Shown: in pieces, positions 19,067 to 28,365 of the stretch
Numbering within the stretch: the first letter of the stretch is position 1
Layout of the letters: each line of letters begins with the position of its first letter
DNA from: Ravibacter arvi
Lineage (GTDB): Bacteria > Bacteroidota > Bacteroidia > Cytophagales > Spirosomataceae
NCBI RefSeq assembly: GCF_039540405.1
Contig: NZ_BAABEY010000018.1
Location: forward strand, 1-64,000
Direction: 5' to 3'
DNA: 64,000 bases
The notes under the pieces: generated by a model
What the model was told of the DNA's origin: nothing
Seen by the model: the letters and a program-made list of their open reading frames with translations, nothing else
The model's database searches: none
Program-made: the position numbers and the translations under genes

Positions 19067-19113
19067 AGCCACGAATACACGAATAAATTATTTTCATTCG
19101 TGCATTCGTGGCC
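19067..19113. repeat. Dispersed palindrome (GCCACGAAT...ATTCGTGGC family)
   Basis: Arms beginning AGCCACGAAT and ending ATTCGTGGCC surround an AT-rich centre. It is one of at least eight copies of this palindrome in the window and lies in the non-coding stretch upstream of the sigma gene. Confidence 0.75.
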
Positions 19114-19130
19114 CCGTCATTTTGTACCAT

Positions 19131-19770
19131 CCGGATGGTCATCCTGAGAAAGTAGTTTTTTGCGAAAACACCTTGTAGCAGGGATAACAAATAGATGTTG
19201 TCAATGGAAGTCAATGGTTGCCGGAGGCTACCACCCGGACGGTCATCCTGAAGCGGAGCGCAGCGGAGTCGAAGGATCTCCTGTTGCTATAAAAAAGCCC
19301 TCTGAAAGGGATTGGGTACTGGGAGCGGGAGATCCCTCCACTGCGGTCGGGATGACCGTCCGGTTGGAGCGGCACCAAACCTGTTGTTGTCAATGGTAGC
19401 GCATCTGCCGGATGGTCATCCTGAATGGAACGCAGTGGAACTGAAGGATCTCCTGTTGCTATAAAAAGTCCTCTGAAAGGGATTGGGTACGGGGAGCGGG
19501 AGATCCCTCCACTGCGGTCGGGATGACCCTCCGGTTGGAGCGGCTCCAAACCTGTTGTTGTCAATGGTAGCGCATCTTCCGGATGGTCATCCTGAATGGA
19601 ACGCAGTGGAACTGAAGGATCTCCTGTTGGTACTAAAAAGCCCTCTGAAATGGATTTGGTACTGGGAGCGGGAGATCCCTCCACTGCGGTCGGGATGACC
19701 GTCCGGTTGGAGCGGCTCCAAACCTGTTGTTGTCAATGGTAGCGAAGCCGAGGAATCTCCCTCTCAACAA
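19131..19770. repeat. Composite repeat, copy A: leader plus three tandem units
   Basis: A leader of about 105 bp (starting GGTCATCCTGAGAAAG, containing TTTTTTGCGAAAACACC) is followed by three units of about 116 bp at 19241-19357, 19414-19528 and 19585-19700. Each unit starts GGTCATCC and ends GGATGACC, so unit ends are inverted. Units recur every 171-173 bp. The same leader-plus-units layout occurs at 23986 and, reversed, at 51440. The stretch 18916-19784 holds no convincing gene; open frames within it are made of the repeat. Confidence 0.85.
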
Positions 19771-19784
19771 CTCCTTCCCAACGA

Positions 19785-21005
19785 CTACTTCTTACCTTCC
19801 TTTTCGGCGATCTTATCCTTCAATTTCCATCGTTTCAGAATAATCATGCCGGCCTGTCGCTTCAGGTGGTAGCTTTCGGGTTCTCCGATCAGGAATCCAT
19901 AGGGTTTCATGGACGGGATTGCGTCGAAGAAAACTTTTAGCACCGCCGTAATCGGCAATGCCAGTATCAGACCGGCCAGCCCGAAAAGCATCCCGCCCAG
20001 CAATAGGGCGATTACGGCCATCAGGGGATTGATGCTCACTTTGCTGCCGACGATATTGGGCGTAATAATATTCCCCTCCAGGAACTGGACCACCTGGAAC
20101 CACCCGATTACGCCCACTGCGTACCACGCACTGTCTTTTGTAGCCAGTGCGAATATCGCCGGTAATATGGAACCGATGGCGATGCCGATGTAGGGAAGCA
20201 GCATGAGCAGCGAGGCAAAAATCCCGAAGAACCAAGCGTACTGGATACCCAGGAACCATAGCCCGACCGTATTGAGAACCGCCACGATGCCCATTACCGT
20301 TACCAGGCCGAGCAGGTAGCTTTGCACCGCGTAGTATATTTTGTTGAGCACCTCATGAATGGTTTCATTGGGTGTCGACTCGAAGGCGAGAAAGAAGAAA
20401 TCCCTGAAAAAATCGCGGTAATACAGCAGGAAAAAGGTAAACAAAGGTACGATTATGACCCCGGCCAGGATGCCGCCGACTGAATTGAAAGCGGTCGTCA
20501 GATAAGTACCTGCGTTTGAAATGCCTTTGTTCAGGGCTTCTTTCAGGCGGTCGGTTACCTGGCTTTGATCGATCCCGAATCGTGTGGATACCCATTGCTG
20601 AATCTCGTCGAATATCCGCATGAATTTGGTTTGGATAGCTGCGGCGTCCGAATTGATTACGATCACCTGGTGTACCAGGAACCAGATAAGCCCGCCGAGC
20701 AATATGGCGGCAAAAAATACAGACAACAGAGAGGCTGAAAGCCGGCTAAGCCGCAGGTTCTCTAGGAAGCGACAGACCGGGAAGAGAGAAATGGCAATCA
20801 GTATGGAGAACATCAGGGGTACCAGTACGCTCTGCAAGGTGTACAGGAGCGCAACAATCAAAGCCAGGCTTAACAGGGAATAGGCCAACTGTCTGGAGTA
20901 CGGCGGCTTGTTTTCTTTTTCTGGCGTGTTTTGGGCAGTGTCTTTCATATGAAATGATTTTTGTTGATCGGCTGGCGTATGCGTTGTTTCATGAGCGTCA
21001 GGCAA
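19785..21005 (-). CDS. AI-2E-family transporter/exporter
   Basis: A 406-residue inner-membrane protein of the AI-2E/PerM family. Several hydrophobic helices are visible: two early ones (about 42-80), then a soluble segment, then a cluster of helices ending near residue 365. The C-terminal helix pair contains GLAGLILALPITAVLKVF, typical of the family. Members export quorum signals or act as Na+/H+ antiporters; nothing here decides between these. An alternative start at 20948 (MKDTAQN) would shorten it by 19 residues. It stands alone, between a repeat cluster and a long intergenic region. Confidence 0.88.
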   Translation of the reverse strand: MPDAHETTHTPADQQKSFHMKDTAQNTPEKENKPPYSRQLAYSLLSLALIVALLYTLQSVLVPLMFSILIAISLFPVCRFLENLRLSRLSASLLSVFFAAILLGGLIWFLVHQVIVINSDAAAIQTKFMRIFDEIQQWVSTRFGIDQSQVTDRLKEALNKGISNAGTYLTTAFNSVGGILAGVIIVPLFTFFLLYYRDFFRDFFFLAFESTPNETIHEVLNKIYYAVQSYLLGLVTVMGIVAVLNTVGLWFLGIQYAWFFGIFASLLMLLPYIGIAIGSILPAIFALATKDSAWYAVGVIGWFQVVQFLEGNIITPNIVGSKVSINPLMAVIALLLGGMLFGLAGLILALPITAVLKVFFDAIPSMKPYGFLIGEPESYHLKRQAGMIILKRWKLKDKIAEKEGKK

Positions 21006-21242
21006 TTCATTAATCCGAAGTTTGTTTTTTACTTGTGGCAGACCGGCGAATGCGTAAGGTGGTCCGTATGGTAAGCACAGAACAACGGTTTCATAGTGTA
21101 TCAGTTGTGGCTTTGGTTAAACATACAACATTATTCGCGCCGGAAGTAAGAATGCGTCGAATTTAAAAGTACTTTTTTAGAGATTTGTAGTTTTTGGACG
21201 GGGAGACCGGTTAGTTGAAAATAATATATAGTTGCGAATTGA

Positions 21243-21282
21243 TTGGATTATTGCCGGTTGTTGTTTACATTTGGGTAAATGT
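21243..21282 (+). promoter_or_regulatory. Candidate promoter with palindrome upstream of the catalase gene
   Basis: TTG at 21243-21245 and TACATTTG at 21266-21273 have 20-bp spacing, matching the Bacteroidota -33/-7 consensus. A perfect 6-bp inverted repeat with 4-nt spacer (ACATTT at 21267-21272, AAATGT at 21277-21282) overlaps the -7 box and could be an operator. It would leave a leader of about 200 nt before the catalase start at 21483. The rest of 21006-21482 shows nothing else I can name. Confidence 0.5.
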
Positions 21283-21482
21283 GAATTGAAGGCTGGGCTT
21301 CTCCCGCCATCAAATGTTTCCGGCGAGTTGTAAATTTTTTTGCAGCGAAAATTGTTTTGAGCTACTGCAAAACCCTGCTTTTCCGGCAGGGGAATCCACA
21401 AACCTACGGGTTTCTGCTTTTTAGATAACGGTCAGTTCTGATCGGTTTAATCAACGTTAACCATTTAACCATTGCTTCACAC

Positions 21483-23606
21483 ATGAAAGACGATCAAAGG
21501 AATCCGGACAAAACTATGCTTACACCGGCTGTAGTCAACCACCTGGTTAGTAACGAGGACCGGGAAATGACAACCAATGACGGGGTACCGGTTCACGACA
21601 ACAACAACACGCTAAAAGCCGGAGAGCGCGGTCCTTCGTTACAACAGGACCATATTTACTTCGACAAAATGATGCATTTCGACCGGGAGCGGATACCGGA
21701 GCGGGTGGTGCACGCCCGGGGATCGGGAGCACACGGCATTTTTGAGGCAACCGCCGATATGTCGCAGTATACCGTGGCCTCATTTTTAAAAAAAGGAACG
21801 GTAACTCCTCTTTTCGCGCGCTTTTCTACGGTAGCCGGTTTTAAAGGTTCGACCGACCTGGCGCGGGATGTGCGTGGCTTTTCGGTTAAATTTTACACGC
21901 AGGATGGCAATTATGATTTGGTAGGGAATAACATCCCGGTTTTTTTCATCCAGGATGCCATGAATTTCCCGGATGTGGTCCATGCCGTTAAACCGGAGCC
22001 GGACCGGGAGATTCCGCAGGCGGCCTCAGCACACGATACATTCTGGGATTTCATATCGCTGACACCAGAGTCGGCGCACATGTCATTGTGGGTCATGTCC
22101 GACCGTGCTATTCCCAGGAGCCTGCGTACAATCGAGGGGTTTGGGGTGCATACCTTCAAGTTCGTGAATGCAGAAGGCAAGGGGACTTTTGTTAAGTTTC
22201 ACTGGAAGCCCAGGCTGGGGGTACACGCCGTAACGTGGAACGAAGCGCAGAAGATATCCGGTTTCAATTCCGATTTCCACCGGGAAGATTTATGGAATGC
22301 GATTGAAAAAGGGCACTTTCCGCAATGGGACCTGGCGGTACAGTTGATCCCGGAGGAAGATGAATTTAAATATTCATTCGATTTGCTCGACCCGACCAAG
22401 CTCGTGCCGGAAGAATTGGTGCCGCTGCAGATTATCGGTACGATGACGCTGAACCGCAACCCCGAGAATTTCTTCGCTGAGACAGAGCAGGCCGCTTTTG
22501 ACCCTGGACGCGTGGTGCCGGGTATTGACTTCACGAATGATCCGCTGTTGCAGGGGCGCGTATTCTCCTATATGGACACGCAGAATTATCGTTTGGGTGG
22601 CGCCAATTTCCATGAAATCCCGATCAACCGACCGGTAAACGGAAAATACAACAACCAAAAGGACGGCACGGGCAGGATGGACATTCTGAAAGGGCCGGTA
22701 AGTTATTTTCCCAACAGCAAGGCCGAGGGGTGCCCGTATCATGCCATGCTCAGGGGGGAAACCGGTTATGTTTCCCATGCCGAGAAAATCAGCGATGCAG
22801 TCAAAGTACGCCGTCGCGCCGATTCCTTTGCGGATCATTTTACGCAGGCCAGGCTGTTTTTTCATTCTCAGAGTCCGCCCGAGCAGGCGCACATCATCAA
22901 TGCGTTCAGTTTCGAGCTTTCGAAGGTCAAAGACGAAAATATACGGAAACGGGAGCTGGCGATCCTTCACCAGGTAGACCAGGAGTTGGCCCGGCGTGTA
23001 GGCGACAACCTGGGACTCGTGCCGCCGGAAGTACTTGATCCGCTTACCATACAATTTGCGCGGTATAACCATCCGGCTTACCCGATCACACCTCCGCGAC
23101 CGGAGATTGAGAAAACGTCGGGGCTGAGCATGCGGGTAGCGCCCGGTAAGGGAACCGCGGAAACCCGCAAAGTGGCCTTCCTGGTAACCGATGGTGTTTC
23201 GAAAATTTCTATCGACAATATGAAAGCCGCACTTGAAAAAGAAGGCGCCGAAGCCATGCTGATCGCCGAGCGGGTTGGGACCGTAAGAATACAGGAAGGA
23301 GGGAATATTCCGGTGGACGGATCGTTGCTCACGGATGTTTCGGTTTGTTACGATGCGGTCTATACACCCGCCGGGGGAAACCTGGATGTGCTGGCAGCCA
23401 ATGTCCGGTATGTACAATTCATAGAGGAGGCATTTGAGCACTGCAAGCCCCTGTTTTTCGCGAGGGGTGCGGAAAAGGTGCTGGAGGTTTGCCGCGTCGA
23501 AAAAGACCGGGGTGTGCTGCTGGCAACCGACGGGAAAGGGGACTCCGAGTTCCTGTCGCTGATAAAGGAGCACCGGATCTGGGAGCGGGAAAATACGGAC
23601 CATTAA
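21483..23606 (+). CDS. katE: Large-subunit haem catalase with C-terminal amidotransferase-like domain
   Basis: A 707-residue clade-2 catalase that dismutates hydrogen peroxide. The distal histidine lies in VVHARGSGAHG (H77), the RFSTVAG motif follows, and the haem tyrosine lies in FSYMDTQNYRLGGANF. The extra C-terminal 150 residues (from about 560, KVAFLVTDGVS) form the DJ-1/class I amidotransferase-like flavodoxin fold that is normal for this clade and is not a novel fusion. The next gene encodes a CsbD stress protein, so the two form a stress pair. The start is the ATG after an AACC-rich leader. Confidence 0.96.
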   Translation: MKDDQRNPDKTMLTPAVVNHLVSNEDREMTTNDGVPVHDNNNTLKAGERGPSLQQDHIYFDKMMHFDRERIPERVVHARGSGAHGIFEATADMSQYTVASFLKKGTVTPLFARFSTVAGFKGSTDLARDVRGFSVKFYTQDGNYDLVGNNIPVFFIQDAMNFPDVVHAVKPEPDREIPQAASAHDTFWDFISLTPESAHMSLWVMSDRAIPRSLRTIEGFGVHTFKFVNAEGKGTFVKFHWKPRLGVHAVTWNEAQKISGFNSDFHREDLWNAIEKGHFPQWDLAVQLIPEEDEFKYSFDLLDPTKLVPEELVPLQIIGTMTLNRNPENFFAETEQAAFDPGRVVPGIDFTNDPLLQGRVFSYMDTQNYRLGGANFHEIPINRPVNGKYNNQKDGTGRMDILKGPVSYFPNSKAEGCPYHAMLRGETGYVSHAEKISDAVKVRRRADSFADHFTQARLFFHSQSPPEQAHIINAFSFELSKVKDENIRKRELAILHQVDQELARRVGDNLGLVPPEVLDPLTIQFARYNHPAYPITPPRPEIEKTSGLSMRVAPGKGTAETRKVAFLVTDGVSKISIDNMKAALEKEGAEAMLIAERVGTVRIQEGGNIPVDGSLLTDVSVCYDAVYTPAGGNLDVLAANVRYVQFIEEAFEHCKPLFFARGAEKVLEVCRVEKDRGVLLATDGKGDSEFLSLIKEHRIWERENTDH

Positions 23607-23698
23607 CCGCAGAAGGAGGAAAAATATACGAAACTAGAGTTTTGGCCGTTATATATAGTAGAAAAACTTTTTTTAACACACAACTAAACTTGTTTAAC

Positions 23699-23884
23699 AT
23701 GGGATCACTCACAGATAAAATCCGGGGAAACTGGAACGAGCTTAAAGGTAAAATCAAGCAGAAGTATGCCGACCTGACAGACGACGATTTGCTGTACGTG
23801 GAAGGTAAGGAAGATGAGCTTCTGGGGCGACTTCAGAAAAAGCTGGGTAAAACAAAAGAAGAAATCGAAAAGGAATTCGATTAG
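23699..23884 (+). CDS. CsbD-family stress protein
   Basis: A 61-residue acidic, lysine-rich protein starting at the ATG at 23699. KIRGNWNELKGKIKQKYADLTDDDLLYVEG is shared in pieces with CsbD proteins: GNWNELKGKIKQ, then LTDDDLLYVEGKEDELLGR. These are small, probably helical general-stress proteins of unknown mechanism. It lies 92 bp after the catalase gene and is followed by a clear terminator, consistent with a short stress operon or its own transcript. Confidence 0.9.
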   Translation: MGSLTDKIRGNWNELKGKIKQKYADLTDDDLLYVEGKEDELLGRLQKKLGKTKEEIEKEFD

Positions 23885-23907
23885 CGATATAGTCCCGGCT
23901 TATCGGC

Positions 23908-23945
23908 TGAAGCCGCTTCTCTTCGGAGGAGCGGCTTTTTTTGTT
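23908..23945 (+). terminator. Intrinsic terminator after the CsbD gene
   Basis: A stem of AAGCCGCT (23910-23917) with AGCGGCTT (23930-23937), extended inward by partial pairing, runs directly into seven T. It lies 25 bp after the CsbD stop codon. Confidence 0.85.
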
Positions 23946-23985
23946 AGTGAGTGTGATTCAAAAGTGGAAGGGATTGGTGCCGGAC

Positions 23986-24720
23986 GGTCATCCTGAGAAA
24001 GAAGTTTTTTGCGAAAACACCTTGCAGGGGAGATGACAAATAGATGTTGTCAATGGAAGTCAACGGTAGCCGGAGGCTACCACCCGGACGGTCATTCTGA
24101 GCGCAGCGCAGCGGAGTCGAAGGATCTCCTGTTGCAAGAAAAAGTCCTCTGAAAGGGATTGGGTGCAGGGAGCGGGAGATCCCTCCACTGCGGTCGGGAT
24201 GACCCTCCGGGTGGAGCTGCGCCAAACTTGTTGTTGTCAATGGTAGCGCACCACCCGGACGGTCATCCTGAAGCGGAGCGCAGCGGAGTCGAAGGATCTC
24301 CTGTTGTTACTAAGAAGCCCGGCGGAATAGATTGAGTGCCGGGAAGGGGAGATCCCTCCACTGCGGTCGGGATGACCCTCCGGTTGGTGCGGCTCCAAAC
24401 CTGTTGTTGTCAATGGTAGCGTATCTGCCGGAGGATGGTCATCCTGAAGCGGAGCGCAGCGGAGTCGAAGGATCTCCTGTTGGTATTAAAAAGCCCTCTG
24501 AAAGGGATTAGGTGCCGGGAAGGGGAGATCCCTCCACTGCGGGATGACCCTCCGGTTGGTGCGGCTCCAAACCTGTTGTTGTCAATGGTAGCGCAGCGCA
24601 GCGGAGTTGAAGGATCTCCTGTTGCTATAAAAAAGTCCTCTGAAAGGGATTAGGTACTGGGACTGGGAGATCCCTCCACTGCGGTCGGGATGACCATCCG
24701 GCCGGAGTGCAGCCCATGTT
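23986..24720. repeat. Composite repeat, copy B: leader plus four tandem units
   Basis: The same leader as copy A (23986 to about 24084) is followed by units at 24090-24204, 24261-24377, 24437-24549 and a 5'-truncated one at about 24590-24695. The third unit lacks four bases (GGTC) in its 3' end. The stretch between the terminator at 23945 and the BlaI promoter at 24759 consists almost wholly of this repeat and holds no gene. Confidence 0.85.
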
Positions 24721-24758
24721 GTTGCTATGGAATGTGAATAATATTTTTCTACTAAAAA

Positions 24759-24794
24759 TTTGGAAGTTATTGTTTTGTCTCTACATTTGTAGAG
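24759..24794 (+). promoter_or_regulatory. blaI-type promoter overlapped by a BlaI/MecI operator palindrome
   Basis: TTTG at 24759-24762, 19 bp, then TACATTTG at 24782-24789 is a textbook Bacteroidota promoter. A perfect palindrome CTCTACA-TT-TGTAGAG (24779-24794) covers the -7 box and contains TACA-N2-TGTA, the half-site pattern of known BlaI/MecI operators. The BlaI-type gene starts 23 bp downstream, so autorepression can be read directly from the sequence. Confidence 0.8.
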
Positions 24795-24816
24795 TGTATT
24801 CTAATGATGTAGTTTT

Positions 24817-25206
24817 ATGAGTAAACTGACCAATGCGGAAGTCCAGGTGATGGAATACATCTGGCAAAAGGAGCGGGTGTTTATGAAAGACCTGCTGGAG
24901 AGTTTCCCCGAACCGAAGCCGGCCGTTACCACGGTGGCGACGCTGCTGAAACGGATGCAGGAAAAAGGATTCATTGCCTATCGGACTTTCGGGAATTCGC
25001 GCGAGTATTATGCCCTGGTGGCGAAGGAAACCTATTTCAGCGGACATGTAAGCGACCTAATCCGGAATTATTTCGAGGATTCGTCGCTTCGGTTTGCGTC
25101 GTTTTTTGCAAAGAGCGGAAAGCTTACCAGGAAAGAGCTGCAAAGCCTGCGGGACCTTATTGACAATGAAATAGAACGAAAAGACGATGATCATCTACCT
25201 GGTTAA
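24817..25206 (+). CDS. BlaI/MecI/CopY-family transcriptional repressor
   Basis: A 129-residue winged-helix repressor. LTNAEVQVMEYIWQKERVF, TTVATLLKRMQEKGFI and the C-terminal dimer-forming helices follow the BlaI family pattern and length. It should bind the TACA-N2-TGTA palindrome over its own promoter and be cleaved or released through the M56 metalloprotease encoded by the overlapping next gene (20-bp overlap). No beta-lactamase gene is nearby, so the regulated target beyond itself is unknown. Confidence 0.93.
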   Translation: MSKLTNAEVQVMEYIWQKERVFMKDLLESFPEPKPAVTTVATLLKRMQEKGFIAYRTFGNSREYYALVAKETYFSGHVSDLIRNYFEDSSLRFASFFAKSGKLTRKELQSLRDLIDNEIERKDDDHLPG

Positions 25207-26719
25207 AGGAATTGCCTGTTCTTTCATATTATGGGCACTCCACCGTTTTTCCCTCGAAAAAGAGCGCATGCATGGATTCAACCGCTTTTACCTGTTGCTG
25301 GCGCCTGTCATTTCCGTGCTGATTCCTTTTGTACCGCTTCGTCCGGGTGATGCCGGAACCGGGACCGCCTGGCTTCCGCTTGAAACCGTGACAGCAGCGG
25401 AAAAAGAAATGGATTTAAGCGCAGTAGAAACTATTGTGGAAAGCGGCGACACATTTGCGGGGGCCATGCTTTCATGGGGGGTGCCGGCGGTTTACCTGTT
25501 GGGAGTAATCTTTTTGCTGATCCGGTTTGCGGTGAATATCGCCCGTATCAGGCGTGCAATCCGGGCATCGGACCGCTATCAGGTACCGGGCGCTACTATG
25601 GTCGCCATGCCCGGATCTACCGAGGTCTGTACTTTTATGGGATACATATTTTGCAGCCGGGACGAGTACCGGGCGGGTGCGATTCCCGCAGCCGTTTTGC
25701 AGCACGAATTGGCGCATGTAAAGCAGCGCCATACCTGGGACATCCTGTTTATGGAAGTGTTCGGTGCGCTCTATTGGTTCAACCCGGTTATGGCGCTTTA
25801 CAAACGGTCGGTCAGGCTCAATCATGAATTCCTGGCCGACGAACAAGTGATGGATCACCCGGGTAAGGTTGCCGGTTATCAGCGGCTGCTGCTTGACCGG
25901 CTTGCGGGCGGGGTGGCGCCGTCGCTGGTGAGCAGTTTTAATTATTCTCAAACCAAAAAGCGATTGATCATGATGACGCAAAAACAAAACCCGCAACGTG
26001 TGTGGCTGAAAGGTGCCTGTCTTTCCCTGTTTGCCGGTGGACTGTTCTACTTCGCTTCCGACGAAGCGCGTGCCCAGGAAGCGCCGCCTTACCCGGGTGT
26101 GATAGAATGGAAGTATACGCAAGTGATTTCCCCGAAATCCCCTCCTCCGCCGCCGCCCATGGATCTGGACGAACTGCCGGTAGCACCTCCACCGCGGCCC
26201 CCTATGGAAGGACTTGTTACAGGAGCCGGTGCAACCCCGGAGGAGCTGGCGGATTATGACGCGACATTCGAAGCGCACAGGATCGAAAAGACGGATGCTG
26301 ACGGAAGCCCGCGAAATCCTGAATTTGACTTGTCCAATGCCGAGAAGGAGCGTTTGTTAAAGATAAGGGAAAAGATGTCCAGGGAGCAGCTCGAACAACA
26401 GACCTATGCTATTTTCAGAAGACCCGCACCCTATAAGAATCCACCGTCGCCCGAGCTTTTCGAATCTTTTAAAAAAGCAGACGTATATGGGGTATGGTTG
26501 GACAACAAGAAGGTGGAGAGCGCAGCGCTGAGCGCGTACACAAACTCAGATATTGCCGACTACTCCATCAGCAAACTTTATGGTTCGGCCAAGGAGGGAA
26601 GAAGCTATACCCACCAGCTTAACCTGGAAACCAACCAGTATTTTGATGCCAATTATAAGCGGCGCGCGGCCGACCTGTTTATCATAACCGAAGGGGCACG
26701 CCGGGAGCCGAAAAAGTAG
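25187..26719 (+). CDS. M56 (BlaR1-type) membrane metalloprotease with proline-rich tail
   Basis: A 510-residue protein with N-terminal membrane helices (about 1-18, 34-50, 97-118), the zinc protease motif HELAH at 173-177 with the third ligand in NHEFLADE (E214), and a fourth helix at about 277-293. In place of the BlaR1 penicillin-sensor domain the C-terminal part has a proline-rich linker (SPPPPPP near residue 320) and about 170 charged residues without a recognised domain. It probably degrades the cognate BlaI repressor after sensing an envelope signal. Coupled to the repressor gene by overlap. Confidence 0.88.
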   Translation: MIIYLVKGIACSFILWALHRFSLEKERMHGFNRFYLLLAPVISVLIPFVPLRPGDAGTGTAWLPLETVTAAEKEMDLSAVETIVESGDTFAGAMLSWGVPAVYLLGVIFLLIRFAVNIARIRRAIRASDRYQVPGATMVAMPGSTEVCTFMGYIFCSRDEYRAGAIPAAVLQHELAHVKQRHTWDILFMEVFGALYWFNPVMALYKRSVRLNHEFLADEQVMDHPGKVAGYQRLLLDRLAGGVAPSLVSSFNYSQTKKRLIMMTQKQNPQRVWLKGACLSLFAGGLFYFASDEARAQEAPPYPGVIEWKYTQVISPKSPPPPPPMDLDELPVAPPPRPPMEGLVTGAGATPEELADYDATFEAHRIEKTDADGSPRNPEFDLSNAEKERLLKIREKMSREQLEQQTYAIFRRPAPYKNPPSPELFESFKKADVYGVWLDNKKVESAALSAYTNSDIADYSISKLYGSAKEGRSYTHQLNLETNQYFDANYKRRAADLFIITEGARREPKK

Positions 26720-26808
26720 AGGGTTCCCTCAGTTTCTATTAAAAGTTGATTTGCGGCGGTGATATGACTTCATGTCCTCATGAAGGGAGTGACTCCATTG
26801 TTTTTACC

Positions 26809-26863
26809 TTCAAGCCACGAATTCACGAATGGGGTATTTTCATTCGTGAATTCGTGGCTTGAA
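26809..26863. repeat. Dispersed palindrome with perfect 23-bp arms
   Basis: Arms at 26809-26831 and 26841-26863 are perfectly complementary over 23 bases with a 9-nt loop, and belong to the GCCACGAATTCACGAA family. It lies between convergent genes ending at 26719 and 26877, where such a stem could serve as a bidirectional terminator. Confidence 0.85.
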
Positions 26864-26876
26864 GCTGAATTGAAGT

Positions 26877-27695
26877 TCAATTTGCGGCCCCGATGGTATG
26901 ATGAGAGAAGGTGGCTTTCCCGACGTATTCCTTTAACGCTTCCAGGTAACATTTGATAAATGCGCCGTTGGAGTAGGGGTTCTGACTGGTGACCAGTTCC
27001 CGGTCGCGAAGGGCGAAGTTTGCTGCAGGTAACCCTTTTTTGTGCTTTAGTCCGTGTTTTTTCAGTTGCCGTGCAATTCTCCGGTTCAGAGGTTTCCCTT
27101 TCATGACAAAGTTTTCGATAACCAGTTCCTCCATTCTTGTCACCGAATTCACCCGGTACCCGGTGAAAGGGCTGGTAGCTTTGGGAATGGAAAGCAGGAG
27201 AGCCGGCGCATGACAAACGAGACCAATTGGCTGTCCTTTTTTGTTGAAGTGCATTAGCAGTGCCGATACGTTGGTATCGTGGATGAGATCAACCATGAGC
27301 CCCTGTCCACCGGGAATTACCACCCCGATGTAATCATCTTTACCGGCCAGCGCTTCCTCCAACGTTTTAGGGTTGTTGAAACCGGGATTGTCTTGGGTAA
27401 ACTTCCTGGCTTCCGGTAAGAGATGTTTCTCCTTTTTCCAGTATTTCTCTTTCAGACTTTCCTGGTCAATGGTAGACTTTTTGCCATCTGGTGTGGCGAA
27501 ATCTATTTCGAAACCGGCTTGAAGAAGCGTGGTGTATACGGGGTAAAATTCGCTGAGGAACACGCCTGTCTTAAATGTTTCTCCGTTTTGAAGCGGCAAC
27601 TCATTGGCTGCGCTGGCAATGAACAGTATCTTCTTTTGGGCGAATGCGGGCAGGCCTGACAGCAGGGAGAGGGCGACCATCATACTTTTTGTCAT
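26877..27695 (-). CDS. Exported DJ-1/PfpI-superfamily protein (Hsp31-like)
   Basis: A 272-residue protein with a predicted signal peptide (about 1-19, ending AFA-Q). The DJ-1/PfpI fold is shown by IPGGQG (128-133), the nucleophile elbow GLVCHAPA (C161, H162) and an acidic residue in FLSEFYP (E49), the combination seen in Hsp31-like glyoxalases and chaperones. Export is unusual for Hsp31 but common in Bacteroidota relatives. The gene follows a Crp/Fnr regulator on the same strand with a 70-bp gap; the two may be linked in stress or carbonyl response. Confidence 0.85.
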   Translation of the reverse strand: MTKSMMVALSLLSGLPAFAQKKILFIASAANELPLQNGETFKTGVFLSEFYPVYTTLLQAGFEIDFATPDGKKSTIDQESLKEKYWKKEKHLLPEARKFTQDNPGFNNPKTLEEALAGKDDYIGVVIPGGQGLMVDLIHDTNVSALLMHFNKKGQPIGLVCHAPALLLSIPKATSPFTGYRVNSVTRMEELVIENFVMKGKPLNRRIARQLKKHGLKHKKGLPAANFALRDRELVTSQNPYSNGAFIKCYLEALKEYVGKATFSHHTIGAAN

Positions 27696-27765
27696 TTCTT
27701 TTGTCTCGTTATTTTTACAAAAGAAGCTGGTCCGGTCTGCGCGGGCATTTACATAGGTAAAGAAA

Positions 27766-28365
27766 TCAGGATTGGGAAAACTTTCTCCGGATGCGGCTTA
27801 GCTGGGTAGGGGTAATGCCCAGGTAGGAAGCAATATGATACTGTGGGATCAACTGCTGCAGTCCGGGATACTCCTGCTGGAACTGGAGATACCGCATGTC
27901 CGCGTTGAGCAGTACGATGTCTATTTCCCGCTTTTCCTTGTAGACAAAATATTGTTCAGCTTGCTTCCGGGCAAACCGTTCCAGGTCCTGGTGAGAGTCA
28001 AACAGCTCGGTAATCCGGGAATAGGGGGCTACGTACAATTCGCAGTCGGTGAGCGCCTGGTGATGAATCAGGTTAGGGCGCTGCGTAACGAGCGAAGAAT
28101 AGCCGCCTGTAAAACTGTGCGGGACAAAGAAATGCTTGTTGTACTCGGTTCCTTCGGCGTTCCGGTGAAATGCCCTGATCACACCCGTGGTAAGAAAGCC
28201 TATCTCGTGGGCAACTTCGCCTTCACGGATGAAATAGTCATTCTTTTTCAGCCGCTTGCAGATAAACAGGCGCGCGAATTGTTCCCAGGTATGAGGACCG
28301 AGGGGAGAGATTTTTTCGACGTATTCTTTTAGAAGTTCCAAGGGATTAGGTTTGTTGGCGCGCAA
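27766..28365 (-). CDS. Crp/Fnr-family transcriptional regulator
   Basis: A 199-residue regulator with an N-terminal cyclic-nucleotide-binding-type beta-roll (about 20-120; FIREGEVAHEIGFLTTGVIRAF) and a C-terminal winged helix (IASYLGITPTQLSRIRRK at about 178-195). The nucleotide-binding phosphate cassette is not conserved enough to claim cAMP binding. It may regulate the DJ-1-like gene downstream. The 295 bp to the next gene (28366-28660) hold only a candidate promoter for the DinB-like gene and nothing else recognisable. Confidence 0.88.
   Translation of the reverse strand: MRANKPNPLELLKEYVEKISPLGPHTWEQFARLFICKRLKKNDYFIREGEVAHEIGFLTTGVIRAFHRNAEGTEYNKHFFVPHSFTGGYSSLVTQRPNLIHHQALTDCELYVAPYSRITELFDSHQDLERFARKQAEQYFVYKEKREIDIVLLNADMRYLQFQQEYPGLQQLIPQYHIASYLGITPTQLSRIRRKFSQS

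Noticed and set aside
19211..19684. Minus-strand open frame of about 157 codons with internal protein repeats
   Set aside because: It is composed entirely of the 116-bp repeat units; the protein repetition is a by-product of the DNA repeat.
22374..23603. Long minus-strand open frame (about 409 codons) opposite the catalase gene
   Set aside because: It is the antisense shadow of a confident catalase reading, has no recognisable motifs and reads as low-complexity basic sequence.
23130..23606. DJ-1-like domain at the catalase C-terminus as a novel fusion
   Set aside because: This domain is a standard part of large-subunit clade-2 catalases.
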